Origin: Ianthella basta
Lineage: Eukaryota > Porifera > Demospongiae > Verongiida > Ianthellidae
Direction of reading: 5' to 3'
Length of the DNA stretch: 64,000 bases
NCBI GenBank assembly: GCA_964019415.1
Contig: OZ025884.1
Coordinates: forward strand, 5,085,233-5,149,232
This document shows, in pieces, positions 1 through 9,863 of the stretch. The position numbers and the translations under genes were made by a program. Position 1 is the stretch's first letter. Every line of letters starts with the position of its first letter. A model generated the notes under the pieces. The model made no database searches. It saw only the letters and a program-made list of their open reading frames with translations, and had not been told where the DNA came from.

Positions 1-16
1 CTCCGCCCCAGCAGCC

Positions 17-447
17 TCATTGTACCATCTGGTCCAGGCACTCCTGGGCGGCTTTGTACTCGTCCGTCTCGCAGAGGTCATTCTGAAACTCGTTCTGAAA
101 GAAAACAGGCAATAAGACATGTATAAAGTAATATCAAGACTATATAAGAGATCTCTTATCTACTCTTGGTAATATCAATTTCAGGATAGACATACAGTGG
201 AACCTCTCAATGAAGGATATACTGAATAAGTACACAGTTCTATTCTGATATTGGCAGACAGCCTGTGCCACTTGCTATAGGGAGGCTCCACTGTACACAC
301 ACGGAGGTGGGCCTACCTGCATTAAGAAAGCTAGTAAAGCAGGGAAAAATAAAACACTTCACCGGTCAAGGTGCCCTCTCCTATCAATGTCACATGGACA
401 CAATGTGACACACACACAGACACACACATAAGCACACATAAGCACAA

Positions 448-532
<85 letters not shown>

Positions 533-3500
533 AGACTTCACTACAGTACAGCACTTTGCAGAAGCAGACACTGCAGAGATGATCAGAATAGACACTGTTC
601 ATTGCTCCAAGGTTACCCAGTGATGTATCTGGAAATTCCTCAAAAGGGAGCAAAAGTGAGGTTTCAAGATTAAGGGGTGGAGGGGCAACACCAGATGTAA
701 GGGGGGGACACTATGTTAACAAATGACTTGCCAAACTTTTAAGGGGCGGGGGGAGATTACAGCAGGGGGCAAATGCACCCCTGGTAACCTAGTCTCTGAT
801 ACGTCACTACACAGCTTGGAATACCAGTACCTGACAGCAGCCATGCAAGTGCCACACCATATGAAGCATCCACAACAGGAAGGATAAATAAAACAACATA
901 AGATGGTCCCTGGTGGGTTCATATGCCCAAGTGTGTTCCCTGCATGGAGGTGAGCAGGTCACGTACCACTAGTGCTTGCAACTCTGCCTGTGCCTTCTGT
1001 AGTCTCTTTGTGCAGTCAGGGACCATCTGACGGGATTCCTCAAGAACTTCCTTCTGTAGAAGAGAAGCACTAGACATAGTGGGTGTGAAGGTGTGCAGTG
1101 TGTAGGTGATGGTGTGAGGGTGTGCAGTGTGTAGGTGATGGTGTGAGGGTGTGCAGTGTGTAGGTGATGGTGTGAGGGTGTGCAGTGTGTGTGATGGTGC
1201 GAGGGTCTGCAGTGTGTAGGTGATGGTTCGAGGGTGTGCAGTGTGTAGGTGGTGTGAGGGTGTGCAGTGTGTAGGTGATGGTTCGAGGGTGTGCAGTGTG
1301 TAGGTGATGGTGTGAGGGTGTGCTGTGTGCAGGTGATAGTGTGAGGGTGTGCAGTGTGTAGGTGATTGTGTGCAGTGTGTAAGTGGTGTGAGGGTGTGCA
1401 GTGGATGGATGAAATCCTGAGTGGTACACACGCACACTAGTGTGTGAGCTTGCTTTACGTGCAGCAGTGTGTGTGTTTGTGCGTGCAAGTCCATTTACTA
1501 ACAGTACCTGCTTCTTTATCACATATTCATCCTTTCCATCTGTCTGCATCTGCTCAACCTTGGCCTCCATCTCCTCCACCTCCAATATGTACATGTTTCT
1601 CTCCTTGACCAGTCTGGGAGGTAGGGCAAGGGACCGGGATGGTGCACCATGTCAGACACAAAGAAAGACAAGTATATAGGAACCCAAATTAAAAGTAGAT
1701 ATTGCAGACGTCTTGCGCAATCGCAACAAAAATGTCTGACCGATTCGATAATACCGCGTGGTATGTCAAATTAAAGAGCTCGCCGCTGGTACCAGAAGAA
1801 ACGAAACTCAGCAAACTTGGTATCAAACGAAAGATCGTTGGCAGATCTATCAGACCTTAGTACTTTCATGTTGACTGATAGTACTGGCTTTGAGTAATGG
1901 GCGCTCAGTTTCTATGGTAATGTGTAGTGAGCCACCTTTCAGCCAGCTGGCTATTAGAAGGAACGCGAAAGTGCTGTAATCAGTGGCGTAGGGTCGAATC
2001 TGGATGTTCAACAACGCTTATTTGCTATTAAATGGTGTCCTGCTTAAGCGAAGTTGAAAAGGCTTCGGACTTTGGGTAATTTTGGAAGCTTTGATGCTAT
2101 TGCGCCTGTGGGCAAAGATGTACTCTTTTTAAAATGTTCGCACTCATCGACAACTCAACTTATGCGACGGCGAAACCTGCAGTTTCGCGAAACTAGCTAT
2201 ACGGGAGTCGAATCACAGTCATCGCTGTGCGATGCCAAGCGCTCGGTTACTGCTCGCAAGCGACGAATGTTCTTGTTCTACTAAACGTGACTGCGTTATT
2301 CAGTGACGTCATGCGTGCGTGATTCGTACATATCGTAATTCCTATTACTACGTGTCAGAAAAAAATCGTACGGTAACAATATTCAGAAGCTTGTAATTCA
2401 GCTTCTACCGAACAGAATTGGATGAAAAAAGTCTCATACAGATCGCAAAAGGTAGGTGAATCCGAAAATGGGTTTGAGGTGTGACAAGATGGCGGGTGGA
2501 GACCCCTTACCCGAATCAGGAGCCGCCCTTGTCGCAAACCTTCCAATCGACTGGCGAGTTGTCAACGCTGACTTACAGGCTGACCTAGATGTCCTACATC
2601 ACCAGTTGTCATCTCATTCTATTAGTATCTCCGCTGCCGAGGAGTCGTTTGTCACCATCACCGTTAGCACCTTATCGCGGAGCAACCTCCTGAAGGAAAA
2701 GCGTCCGGGAATCAACCCGCGTGGGCCTCACCGCCTCTCTTCAATCCAGAAGACAGCACGGAACTTGGCTATGGCCAAGAACAGCCTTCGTGGGTCCATC
2801 TCCACCAACCCTAGGCCCTTCTTAAATGCAGTTAGGGCACATAACAAAGTGGCCAAAGTGGCGGCTGACGCCGCTAACCACCGCTCCACCCTACAACAGG
2901 AGAGGAAGTACCGCCAGAATCCTTTCGAGTTTGCTAGATCTATTCTTCAGTCAAAGAAGAACCAACCTCCAGAGTTCAGCGCACAAAGTGCGCACCAGTT
3001 CCTACGAACATCATTCAGCAAGGAATTGTGCACCTATGCTGGCCTCCCTGATTGGATCCACTCCGTGATGCCCACCCCCCTAATTAGGAAACCTTTTGAC
3101 ATGTCTCCCATTACCCCTAGCCAAGTCAAACGTGCCCTGAGGAAATGCTCCTCCAAGTCATCCCCCGGCTGCAACGGCATTTCCTATCATCACCTGAAAC
3201 ACCTACCGACCACCCACCATTTCCTTGCTACTTTATTCTCCCACATCCTACTTGATGAACACAGCTGCCCCCCATCCTGGTGTGTTGGAAAGATCACCCT
3301 TGTACACAAGTCAGGTCCCCCATAGCTCCTTCCGTCCCATTGCCCTGACCTCCACAGTGGGGAAGCTATTCAACCGCATCATTGCCAGTCGCCTAGAACA
3401 CTTCGTCCTTGCAAATGATATCATCGACCCTTCTACACAGAAAGGCTTCCTATCTGGAATCCCAGGTGTGATTGAGCATATCTTCACCACCTCAGCCATC

Positions 3501-6500
3501 CCGAGCAACGCCAAGACGAATGGTCTCCCACTGTATATGACCTTCCTGGATCTCAGCAATGCCTTTGGCTCCATCTCTCACCAGCTGATCACAGATATGC
3601 TAAAACACATATGCATCCCCACCCCAGTCATCAGCTACATCAGCAACGCCTACTCTCAATTGAAGGGCTTCGCCTCCTCACCTAACTGGACAACTGATGT
3701 GTTCCCGATAGAACGTGGGGTTTTTCAAGGTGACACTCTGTCCCCAATGATCTTCCTCATTGCCTTCAACCCCATTGTGGAACTAGCTAACATGGACAAG
3801 GCATCAGGCTTCTCCCTCAGATACCCCGTCCCATCTTCAGCTGGCTTGCCCCCTGTGAACGCTCATATCTATGTGGAGTGGAACGAGCCCTCATCAGATG
3901 AACCCCCTGGTTGGTACCGCTGCTCTGTCACCGAGTACTCGCCCGCAGGCCTGTCCACAGTCCTCTACGCCAACGGCAGCACCGAAACGGTTGACCTTCG
4001 CACAGTGCAGTGGCACCTTGCCACAGGCAACTCCAGACATTTCTTGTCCAAGGACAGCACGCCACCCACTGCAAAGGTCCCAAAAGTGAGGGCAAAGCTC
4101 CAAGACATCAAGTTCTTCTCAACCCGTCCCCACAGAGCCAAGGCATACTGTGATGACCTGTCCCTGATATCGACCAATCGTGAAGAACACAAGTCTGCCC
4201 TCCACCTCATCGACGCCCACTGTAAATGCCTGGATCTCCACCTGAAGCCATCAAAGTGTATGTCCCTGACATTCGATGGTAAGAGGATTGTCCCCAACGC
4301 CACCTTTCCCCTCTCTTCTGGCAGCACCACCAACATCCATGACCACCCGACCAAGTTCCTTGGGAAGACCCTAGCCGACTGCCCCAAGTCTACCGGCCAG
4401 AGCGCTTCACAGCGGTTGAAGGCACTCATTCTGCCCCAACTCACAGCTCTGGACGAAACACCAGTCAGAGGTGAATACAAGACATGGATGTTGAACCACT
4501 CACTGCTACCATCCCTACACTTCCACCTCATGGTCAATGACATCCCCAAGAGCCATGTCTATTCCCTTCAGAGGCTGCTCACAAGAATGGTGAAGAAGTG
4601 GCTGCACCTCCCTCGCTGCACCACTCCATCTGCTATCTTTCATCCGAACAGCCTTGACCTGAAGTTCCTCCCGCTATTCCTGGAAGAGGCCAAGATGTCA
4701 CTGCTGACAACGGTGGCTCACTCTACTGATCCACATGTTCTTGAGTGTCTCCCCTCTCTGCAGGACCCATCTTACCTGAAGGCCTCCTACCTTGACCCAA
4801 AGACTGTGGAGCGGTTCCAAACAGCCGTTGCCCAGTGCAGAGCTGAGCCACCCGCCCCTAAGAAGCCGCAGGTGCTTGCCAAGTGTAAGAAGCTGGCGAG
4901 AGAGAAGCAGGTGCAGGATTGGGAGAACCATCTCAGCCAGCTCACTGTCCAGAATGGTCTTTTAGACATCCTCCCTCTTGGTGCAGAAGACCACCTCTGG
5001 CAGCGCTTCCTCACAGGAATGCCAGCGGGTCAGCTGTCCTTTATACTGAGGGCAAGCTGTGACTGTCTACCATGCCCAAGCTCCCTGGTCCGATGGGGCT
5101 ACTCACTTAACCGGAAGTGCCCTCTGTGCAATGGCCCCCTCTGCAACGTGCAACACGTGTTGAATTGCTGCCCAACAGCCCTGACTGATGGCAGGTACAC
5201 ATGGCGCCATGACATGGTGCTCACCGCCCTACTCCCATTCTTGCAGAGGTTCAATCCAGAAGCCTCCGTCTATGCAGACCTGCCGGATCACAGAGCATGT
5301 GAATCTCCTCCAGCAACCATTCCCCCCACCATCATTGGGACCACCGCTCGGCCGGATCTCTTTATTGTGGATGGTAAGCGTGCTACCATGTTGGAACTCA
5401 CTGTGCCCTGGAACAACCTCACCAGCATCAAGAATGCTAGAGCCCGGAAGCAGGGGAAGACCAACTACCAGCTTTTGGCTTCGGACCTATCTGCCCAGGG
5501 TTACCAAGTTCAACTGCTGACAATTGAGATTGGCTGCCTAGGCCACTACACACACGAGGCTTATACGGCTCTAAGGCTTGCTGCCCCCCAGAGCAAACCC
5601 TCTGACAGACGTAAAGCCCTGACCGACGCGGCTAAAGCAGCCATCTCTGGGAGCTACATTATCTTTTCAGCCCACAAAATCACCCTGGAACCTGGGTGCC
5701 GGTTGCCCAAATGGAGACTGAGCCCCAATTGACTGCCAATATGCCCATCAATCATTGTTTTTTTTTGTTTTTTTTTTAATGTTATGTTTAGTGTATTGTT
5801 CACATGTAGCACCACCGTCCCCTTACATATCCATGTATTATTGTTCACATGTAGCACCACCGTCCCTTTACATATCCATGTATTATTGTTCACATGTAGC
5901 ACCACCACCCCTTTACATATCCATGTATTATTGTTCACATGTAGCACCACCATCCCTTTACATATCCATGTATTATTGTTCACATGTAGCACCACCGTCC
6001 CTTTACATATCCATGTATTATTGTTCACATGTAGCACCACCGTCCCTTTACATATCCATGTATTATTGTTCACATGTAGCACCACCACCCCTTTACATAT
6101 CCATGTATTATTGTTCACATGTAGCACCACCGTCCCTTTACATATCCATGTATTATTGTTCACATGTAGCACCACCATCCCTTTACATATCCATGTATTA
6201 TTGTTCACATGTAGCACCACCACCCCTTTACATATCCATGTATTATTGTTCACATGTAGCACCACCACCCCTTTACATATCCATGTATTATTGTTCACAT
6301 GTAGCACCACCCCTTTACATATCCATGTATTATTGTTCACATGTAGCACCACCGTCCCCTTACATATCCATGTATTATTGTTCACATGTAGCACCACCAT
6401 CCCTTTACATATCCATGTATTATTGTTCACATGTAGCACCACCACCCCTTTACATATCCATGTATTATTGTTCACATGTAGCACCACCATCCCTTTACAT

Positions 6501-7357
6501 ATCCATGTATTATTGTTCACATGTAGCACCACCGTCCCTTTACATATCCATGTATTATTGTTCACATGTAGCACCACCACCCCTTTACATATCCATGTAT
6601 TATTGTTCACATGTAGCACCACCGTCCCTTTACATATCCATGTATTATTGTTCACATGTAGCACCACCACCCCTTTACATATCCATGTATTATTGTTCAC
6701 ATGTAGCACCACCGTCCCCTTACATATCCATGTATTACTTGCCTATATATCCCCCAAATTGTACCCCCATACAGTCCTTTTGTTCCCCAAAGTTATGTTT
6801 TCCCCACTTTGTTCCCTCTAGCTTTTTCTCACCCTTACCTTGCCAGGGCATTCCCTAGCAATGCAGTCTCTACTGCTTAGCAACCTGTAACCCTGTGTCC
6901 GAGGTTCTACCCCTTTTCTATCACACCATTATCACTGATTGTATACCCCTGTTTTAATAATGATGTGGTCCCCCCGTGACGTCATGCGCGCGTGATTCGT
7001 ACATACCGTAATTCCTATTACTACGTGTCAGAAAAAAATCGTACGGTAACAATATTCAGAAGCTTGTAATTCAGCTTCTACCGAACGGAATTGGATGAAA
7101 AAAGTCTCATACAGATCGCAAAAGGTAGGTGAATCCGAAAATGCTACCAACATATTGTCAAAACTGAAAGCATGTTTGAGCCTGCAGTCTCTATTAAAAA
7201 TGTCTGTCAGGTCACTGCATCGAATTGACTTAAATGGAACAGCTTAAATGCTAGGAATTTAGAAACTACAGGCTTCGTATAAATGTGACTACGATACTCA
7301 CCTGGTCACAACACCTGTTTTGATCTTCAAGTTTCTCAGCGGGTCATTTGCAGCCAT
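17..7357 (-). CDS. TBCA: Tubulin-specific chaperone A (tubulin cofactor A)
   Basis: TBCA binds beta-tubulin released during tubulin folding and holds it for assembly with alpha-tubulin in the cytosol. Four coding exons on the minus strand: 7302-7357, 1508-1613, 967-1053 and 17-94. Phases match and give 108 aa, the same length as I recall for human TBCA. Matching blocks include LKIKTGVV (exon 1), LVKERNMY (exon 2), ESRQMVPDC (exon 3) and TDEYKAAQE (exon 4). The protein is helical and highly charged, as expected of this three-helix-bundle family. Intron 1 is about 5.7 kb because it holds a LINE-type retrotransposon; the intron between exons 2 and 3 holds a 29-bp minisatellite. The start lies 176 bp from the divergent gene at 7534. 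The 3' UTR probably runs off the window edge. Identity is confident from sequence recall; exon edges are read by eye. Confidence 0.93.
193..295. mobile_element. Short MITE, CAGTGGAACC-type ends
   Basis: About 103 bp in the last TBCA intron. It begins TACAGTGGAACCTC and ends GAGGCTCCACTGTA, imperfect inverted repeats that start and end in TA. The ends resemble those of the elements at 26509 and 60965, but the interior is different. A nonautonomous Tc1/mariner-like origin is inferred from the TA ends. Confidence 0.55.
451..531. repeat. (CA)n microsatellite
   Basis: About 80 bp of near-perfect CA dinucleotides in the last TBCA intron, preceded by a looser CA-rich stretch from about 410. Confidence 0.97.
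612..811. mobile_element. Possible MITE with AGTGAYGTATC ends
   Basis: About 200 bp with G-rich interior. The left end reads CAGTGATGTATCTG and the right end, reverse-complemented, TAGTGACGTATCAGAG. No clear target duplication is seen, so this is a weak call. Confidence 0.35.
1084..1402. repeat. 29-bp minisatellite in a TBCA intron
   Basis: About eleven imperfect units of roughly 28-29 bp containing GTGTGCAGTGTGTAGGTGAT. Long open frames across it are repeat artefacts. Confidence 0.9.
1685..2302. other. Unassigned CpG-richer part of TBCA intron 1
   Basis: This stretch lies between TBCA exon 2 and the LINE target repeat. It is richer in CpG than its surroundings and holds a short open frame (2054-2284) that I do not recognise. 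It may be an older repeat into which the LINE landed. I see no splice-bounded exon in it. Confidence 0.3.
2303..2470. repeat. 168-bp direct repeat, upstream copy (target duplication?)
   Basis: This segment is repeated at 6976-7143 with about three mismatches. The two copies exactly bracket the LINE-type element, and the flanks diverge abruptly on both sides. It begins GTGACGTCATGCG, containing a perfect CRE palindrome. Best read as an unusually long target-site duplication. Confidence 0.85.
2484..2495 (+). promoter_or_regulatory. YY1-like site at the 5' end of the LINE
   Basis: CAAGATGGCGGG lies 14-25 bp inside the inferred 5' end and overlaps the likely start codon (2489). It matches the YY1/TISU-type AAGATGGCGG core. 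Human L1 also carries a YY1 site just inside its 5' end (established knowledge); a role here is inference. Confidence 0.5.
2489..3325 (+). CDS. LINE protein, N-terminal part up to RT motif 1
   Basis: This frame opens at ATG 2489 (MAGGDPLPES), with a further in-frame ATG at 2456 inside the target repeat, and closes at 3323-3325. About 278 aa. It has no zinc finger that I can see. The pre-RT block NPFEFARSIL and the later SSPGCNGISYHHLKHL are typical of the region leading into the RT fingers. The frame breaks within LVHKSGPP, just before the RPIALT block, which is found in the next frame. It is the front part of a single ancestral polyprotein. Confidence 0.8.
   Translation: MAGGDPLPESGAALVANLPIDWRVVNADLQADLDVLHHQLSSHSISISAAEESFVTITVSTLSRSNLLKEKRPGINPRGPHRLSSIQKTARNLAMAKNSLRGSISTNPRPFLNAVRAHNKVAKVAADAANHRSTLQQERKYRQNPFEFARSILQSKKNQPPEFSAQSAHQFLRTSFSKELCTYAGLPDWIHSVMPTPLIRKPFDMSPITPSQVKRALRKCSSKSSPGCNGISYHHLKHLPTTHHFLATLFSHILLDEHSCPPSWCVGKITLVHKSGPP
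3318..5732 (+). CDS. LINE reverse transcriptase plus RLE endonuclease
   Basis: The remaining 800 or so residues of the element's polyprotein. RT blocks in order: FRPIALTSTVGKLFNRI (3332 on), motif A FLDLSNAFGS (about 3543), motif B RGVFQGDTLSP (about 3714), motif C AYCDDLSLI (about 4143, active-site DD). Between motifs B and C lies about 110 aa of extra sequence with a Tudor-like block (3850-4020): VEWNEP, GWYRCSV, VLYANGSTE and VDLRTVQW. After RT come a thumb region, the CCHC knuckle CPLCNGPLCNVQHVLNC (about 5120-5172) and an endonuclease-like block RPDLF, LELTVPW and GKTNYQLL (about 5350-5480). It would copy its RNA at a nicked target site. An open frame continues upstream to an ATG at 3225, but that part is out of frame with the homology. 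Confidence 0.87.
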   Translation, partial: PHSSFRPIALTSTVGKLFNRIIASRLEHFVLANDIIDPSTQKGFLSGIPGVIEHIFTTSAIPSNAKTNGLPLYMTFLDLSNAFGSISHQLITDMLKHICIPTPVISYISNAYSQLKGFASSPNWTTDVFPIERGVFQGDTLSPMIFLIAFNPIVELANMDKASGFSLRYPVPSSAGLPPVNAHIYVEWNEPSSDEPPGWYRCSVTEYSPAGLSTVLYANGSTETVDLRTVQWHLATGNSRHFLSKDSTPPTAKVPKVRAKLQDIKFFSTRPHRAKAYCDDLSLISTNREEHKSALHLIDAHCKCLDLHLKPSKCMSLTFDGKRIVPNATFPLSSGSTTNIHDHPTKFLGKTLADCPKSTGQSASQRLKALILPQLTALDETPVRGEYKTWMLNHSLLPSLHFHLMVNDIPKSHVYSLQRLLTRMVKKWLHLPRCTTPSAIFHPNSLDLKFLPLFLEEAKMSLLTTVAHSTDPHVLECLPSLQDPSYLKASYLDPKTVERFQTAVAQCRAEPPAPKKPQVLAKCKKLAREKQVQDWENHLSQLTVQNGLLDILPLGAEDHLWQRFLTGMPAGQLSFILRASCDCLPCPSSLVRWGYSLNRKCPLCNGPLCNVQHVLNCCPTALTDGRYTWRHDMVLTALLPFLQRFNPEASVYADLPDHRACESPPATIPPTIIGTTARPDLFIVDGKRATMLELTVPWNNLTSIKNARARKQGKTNYQLLASDLSAQGYQVQLLTIEIGCLGHYTHEAYTALRLAAPQSKPSDRRKALTDAAKAAISGSYIIFSAHKITLEPGCRLPKWRLSPN
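5798..6738. repeat. 45-bp minisatellite in the LINE 3' UTR
   Basis: About 21 head-to-tail copies of a 45-bp unit containing TGTTCACATGTAGCACCACC. Units differ mainly at one short site (CGT, CAT or CAC), and one unit is 3 bp shorter. Because 45 is a multiple of three, several long open frames run through it on both strands; I do not regard them as genes. Confidence 0.96.
6976..7143. repeat. 168-bp direct repeat, downstream copy
   Basis: Partner of 2303-2470 with about three substitutions. It sits immediately after the LINE 3' tail. Sequence beyond 7143 is ordinary TBCA intron 1. Confidence 0.85.
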
Positions 7358-7533
7358 TTTTGCCGCCAAGCACCAGATTCCTTATTTGGATCCCTCGAGG
7401 GTGACGCATCCGCTGTACTGTCACGTGAGAGAGGTTGGGGAGGGCCGAAGCCATTCACTGTACTTCAGCTATTATAGCTGTTGCATTCGGTGAGACGTGA
7501 CTCTCTGGGCCTTCGCACTACGAAAGAGACAAG
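7358..7533. promoter_or_regulatory. Bidirectional promoter between TBCA and the NT-C2 fusion gene
   Basis: Only 176 bp separate the two divergent start codons, so both genes probably share this promoter. A perfect palindromic E-box TCACGTGA lies at 7421-7428 and a CRE-like GTGACGCA near 7401. No TATA box is evident. Use by any particular factor is inference. Confidence 0.6.
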
Positions 7534-9796
7534 ATGAGTTTAGCCAAGGCTGGAAGGAAACTCAAACGCACTGGAAAGACGGCTGTTCAGTTCAAGTTCA
7601 CGTCAACATTTGAGTACATTGACCTGGAATGCATCGGGGCATGGTAAGTGACGTGCTAGCTGGGTCGATCGGATTAATTGTTATGTCCGTCCCAGAACAG
7701 ACGACGATACGGATGCGCAGCGAAAGAGCGCCGGGTTTCTCCCCATGTTTACAGCGAGAAAGTGTTCATCTCGAGACGCTCTTCTGCATACTCAGTGTGT
7801 GAAGCGGCGACTTTCAATGTGGTGCGCGACTACCCCTTGCATTGTCTGCAAACGTGTTCCGAATTCTTGTATTCTTTCAGAATCTTAACCGTATTACTGA
7901 TAGACAAACGTCAACACCCATTGCTTGTAGGCCAGCATCAACAGTGAAATCGGTGGGATGTCTCTGCGTGCATATCATTGAGGTTCCCATTACTGTGGTG
8001 GTCATGTGTTTGATAGAGTAGAGGTTCATTACCACGTCTCCATAGTATAGAAAAGGGAGTAAATTTTGAGCATGTATATCATGTGGTACACTAGTATCAT
8101 GTGATACACTAGTATCATGTGGTACAGTGTACCGTGTGATATGTATGCTTGAAATTTACCCCCCTTTCCTATGTTCATGTGTTTGTTTGCAGGCGCCCGG
8201 AGAATGTGAAGGTGGTGTGGCAGAGAGCACACAGGAAGGCTGAATCCAATAATGTACGTTGCCTTTGGCACTACACCACTGTAAGCATCTGCTTATACTG
8301 CACTAGCCTCTAATCCTGCACTGGTTTACAATATGTGCAGCTTTGCACACACATGCACTTGTGATCAGTTGCCCACCCTCCACAACAGTGAAGCACTTCT
8401 TTCTCACCCCTGTGTCTTGTGGTGAATCTCTTGCATACTGATGACCTTAAGTGCTAATGTGTGTGTAAGAGAGAGATAGTGTGTGAATGCATTTGTCAAG
8501 ACTGTTATCATTTCTACAAAGTGTATTTGTCATAATGTATAAGTGGTATGTGTTGTGCAGTGAAGACCAGTCAGTATGGGAGGGGTGGCATGGCCTGTTG
8601 TGTATGTCTGTCCTTCTGCCCACAAATGAGAGTGTCAGTGATTTCAGTGACTCAACATAGCTGTACATTGCCTATGGGATACTTATATAATTATTAGAGC
8701 AGTATATTCAAATTTGGGACTATACATGATTTAATAGTCTCTCACATGATGCATCACATGACTTATGGGTATACATTAACTATGTGAATAAATGCATACA
8801 CATTATACTGTACCAGAATCAGGTGATCTATTCACACCTTATGAGATGACCTTATTTGGCTGGCTAACACGTATAATTATATAAGCAGTGCCCACTAAGG
8901 ATACAGTGTGAAGACATACTGTGCTGTTGGTGGTCAGACAACTGAGCATGAGTGTGCTGGTGTATCTTGACCTGAAATGAGGAAGTTACGGAGGCGATAC
9001 CTGGATGCAACACTCCTGTATTGAAGTACATGGCCTTTGAATAGAACACACCCACGTTAACCCTTTCAATCTTAGAAATAGCCTTCAAATGACCTTTTTG
9101 ACTAGTGACCTTTCATGTGAGAGGGGACATTATCCAGGCGTAATCATCTGAAGTGAATGAAGCCAGTTGAGCTGTACTAGCTTCATTTCAATGACTTAAG
9201 AGTTTGAAGGGGGACCTATATCTCCCAGACTGTCAGATTCTTGCATATACCCACCGATCATTGTATGAAAATTAATACCTACCATTGTTTTGAGTCAAGT
9301 GTGTCCCATCTGCACTGACCGATGTCAATGACTGTTGTAGTTTCGGCAGGTCTACACTGAAGGAATTCTCAGGAATTCTGATGTTGTTATGAATGACTCG
9401 CTGGAGTGTGAAATTGCAGTGGTCCGTACTACTTGAGTGTTCCTTCTTTAAAACAGCTACTTTCACAAGTTCTTAGGGTTTGATTATGCATAACACCTCA
9501 GTAACTGGTTCTTGCTTTCTGTGGCATTTGGTGAAGTCAAGTCCTTGCGTTGTGACTTCCGTGAAGATGTTTCTGAGTGTTCTTTCACTCCTTCTTGAAA
9601 CTAAACTTAAAACCATTCAAACATCTTCAACTAAACTGTGTAAACACCTTCAATTTGGTCACACTTATAAATTTCCCCTTCCCTTTGTAGATAAAATGGG
9701 TGCCAGTAGCGGATCGCGGTCCTGATGGAGCTACTGGGCGGGCAATGTTCGATCCCACCATTTCTGTGGCACTGATTGTCACACTCTACAGGGTAT

Positions 9797-9863
<67 letters not shown>

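Larger units (their letters stand above)
2471..6975 (+). mobile_element. Non-LTR retrotransposon, restriction-like endonuclease (RLE) type
   Basis: A 4505-bp LINE-type element in intron 1 of TBCA, opposite to the gene. Order: short 5' UTR of about 18 bp with a YY1-like site; a coding region from ATG 2489 to stop 5732; then a 3' UTR made largely of a 45-bp minisatellite (5798-6738) and a short unique tail. There is no poly(A) tail. The coding region has reverse transcriptase, then a CCHC knuckle (C-x2-C-x7-H-x4-C) and an RPD...ELT endonuclease-like block at its C-terminus. That order is typical of R2/R4/NeSL/HERO-type elements and not of APE-type LINEs. No N-terminal zinc finger or Myb domain is seen. 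One frameshift near 3320 splits the frame, so this copy is probably inactive. Apart from that it looks full length and young: its flanking repeats are about 98% identical. Confidence 0.9.

Noticed and set aside
371-673. Open frames through CA/TG repeats (HTHTHT or VCVCVC proteins), here and at many other microsatellites
   Set aside because: They exist only because dinucleotide repeats lack stops; no splice or homology support.
919-1494. 191-aa minus-strand frame rich in THCTPSH
   Set aside because: Mostly the 29-bp minisatellite in a TBCA intron; only its C-terminal part is TBCA exon 3.
2054-2284. 76-aa plus-strand frame upstream of the LINE
   Set aside because: No recognisable domain; lies in TBCA intron 1 next to the target repeat.
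5654-6858. Three long open frames over the 45-bp array (VLHVNNNTWICKG-, YYCSHVAPP- and TCSTT-type repeats)
   Set aside because: Unit length is a multiple of three, so frames stay open by construction. They overlap each other on both strands and sit after the LINE stop codon.
2303-7143. Reading the 168-bp repeats as LTRs
   Set aside because: The internal protein is a LINE-type RT with a C-terminal RLE domain; there is no gag, integrase, primer-binding site or polypurine tract.
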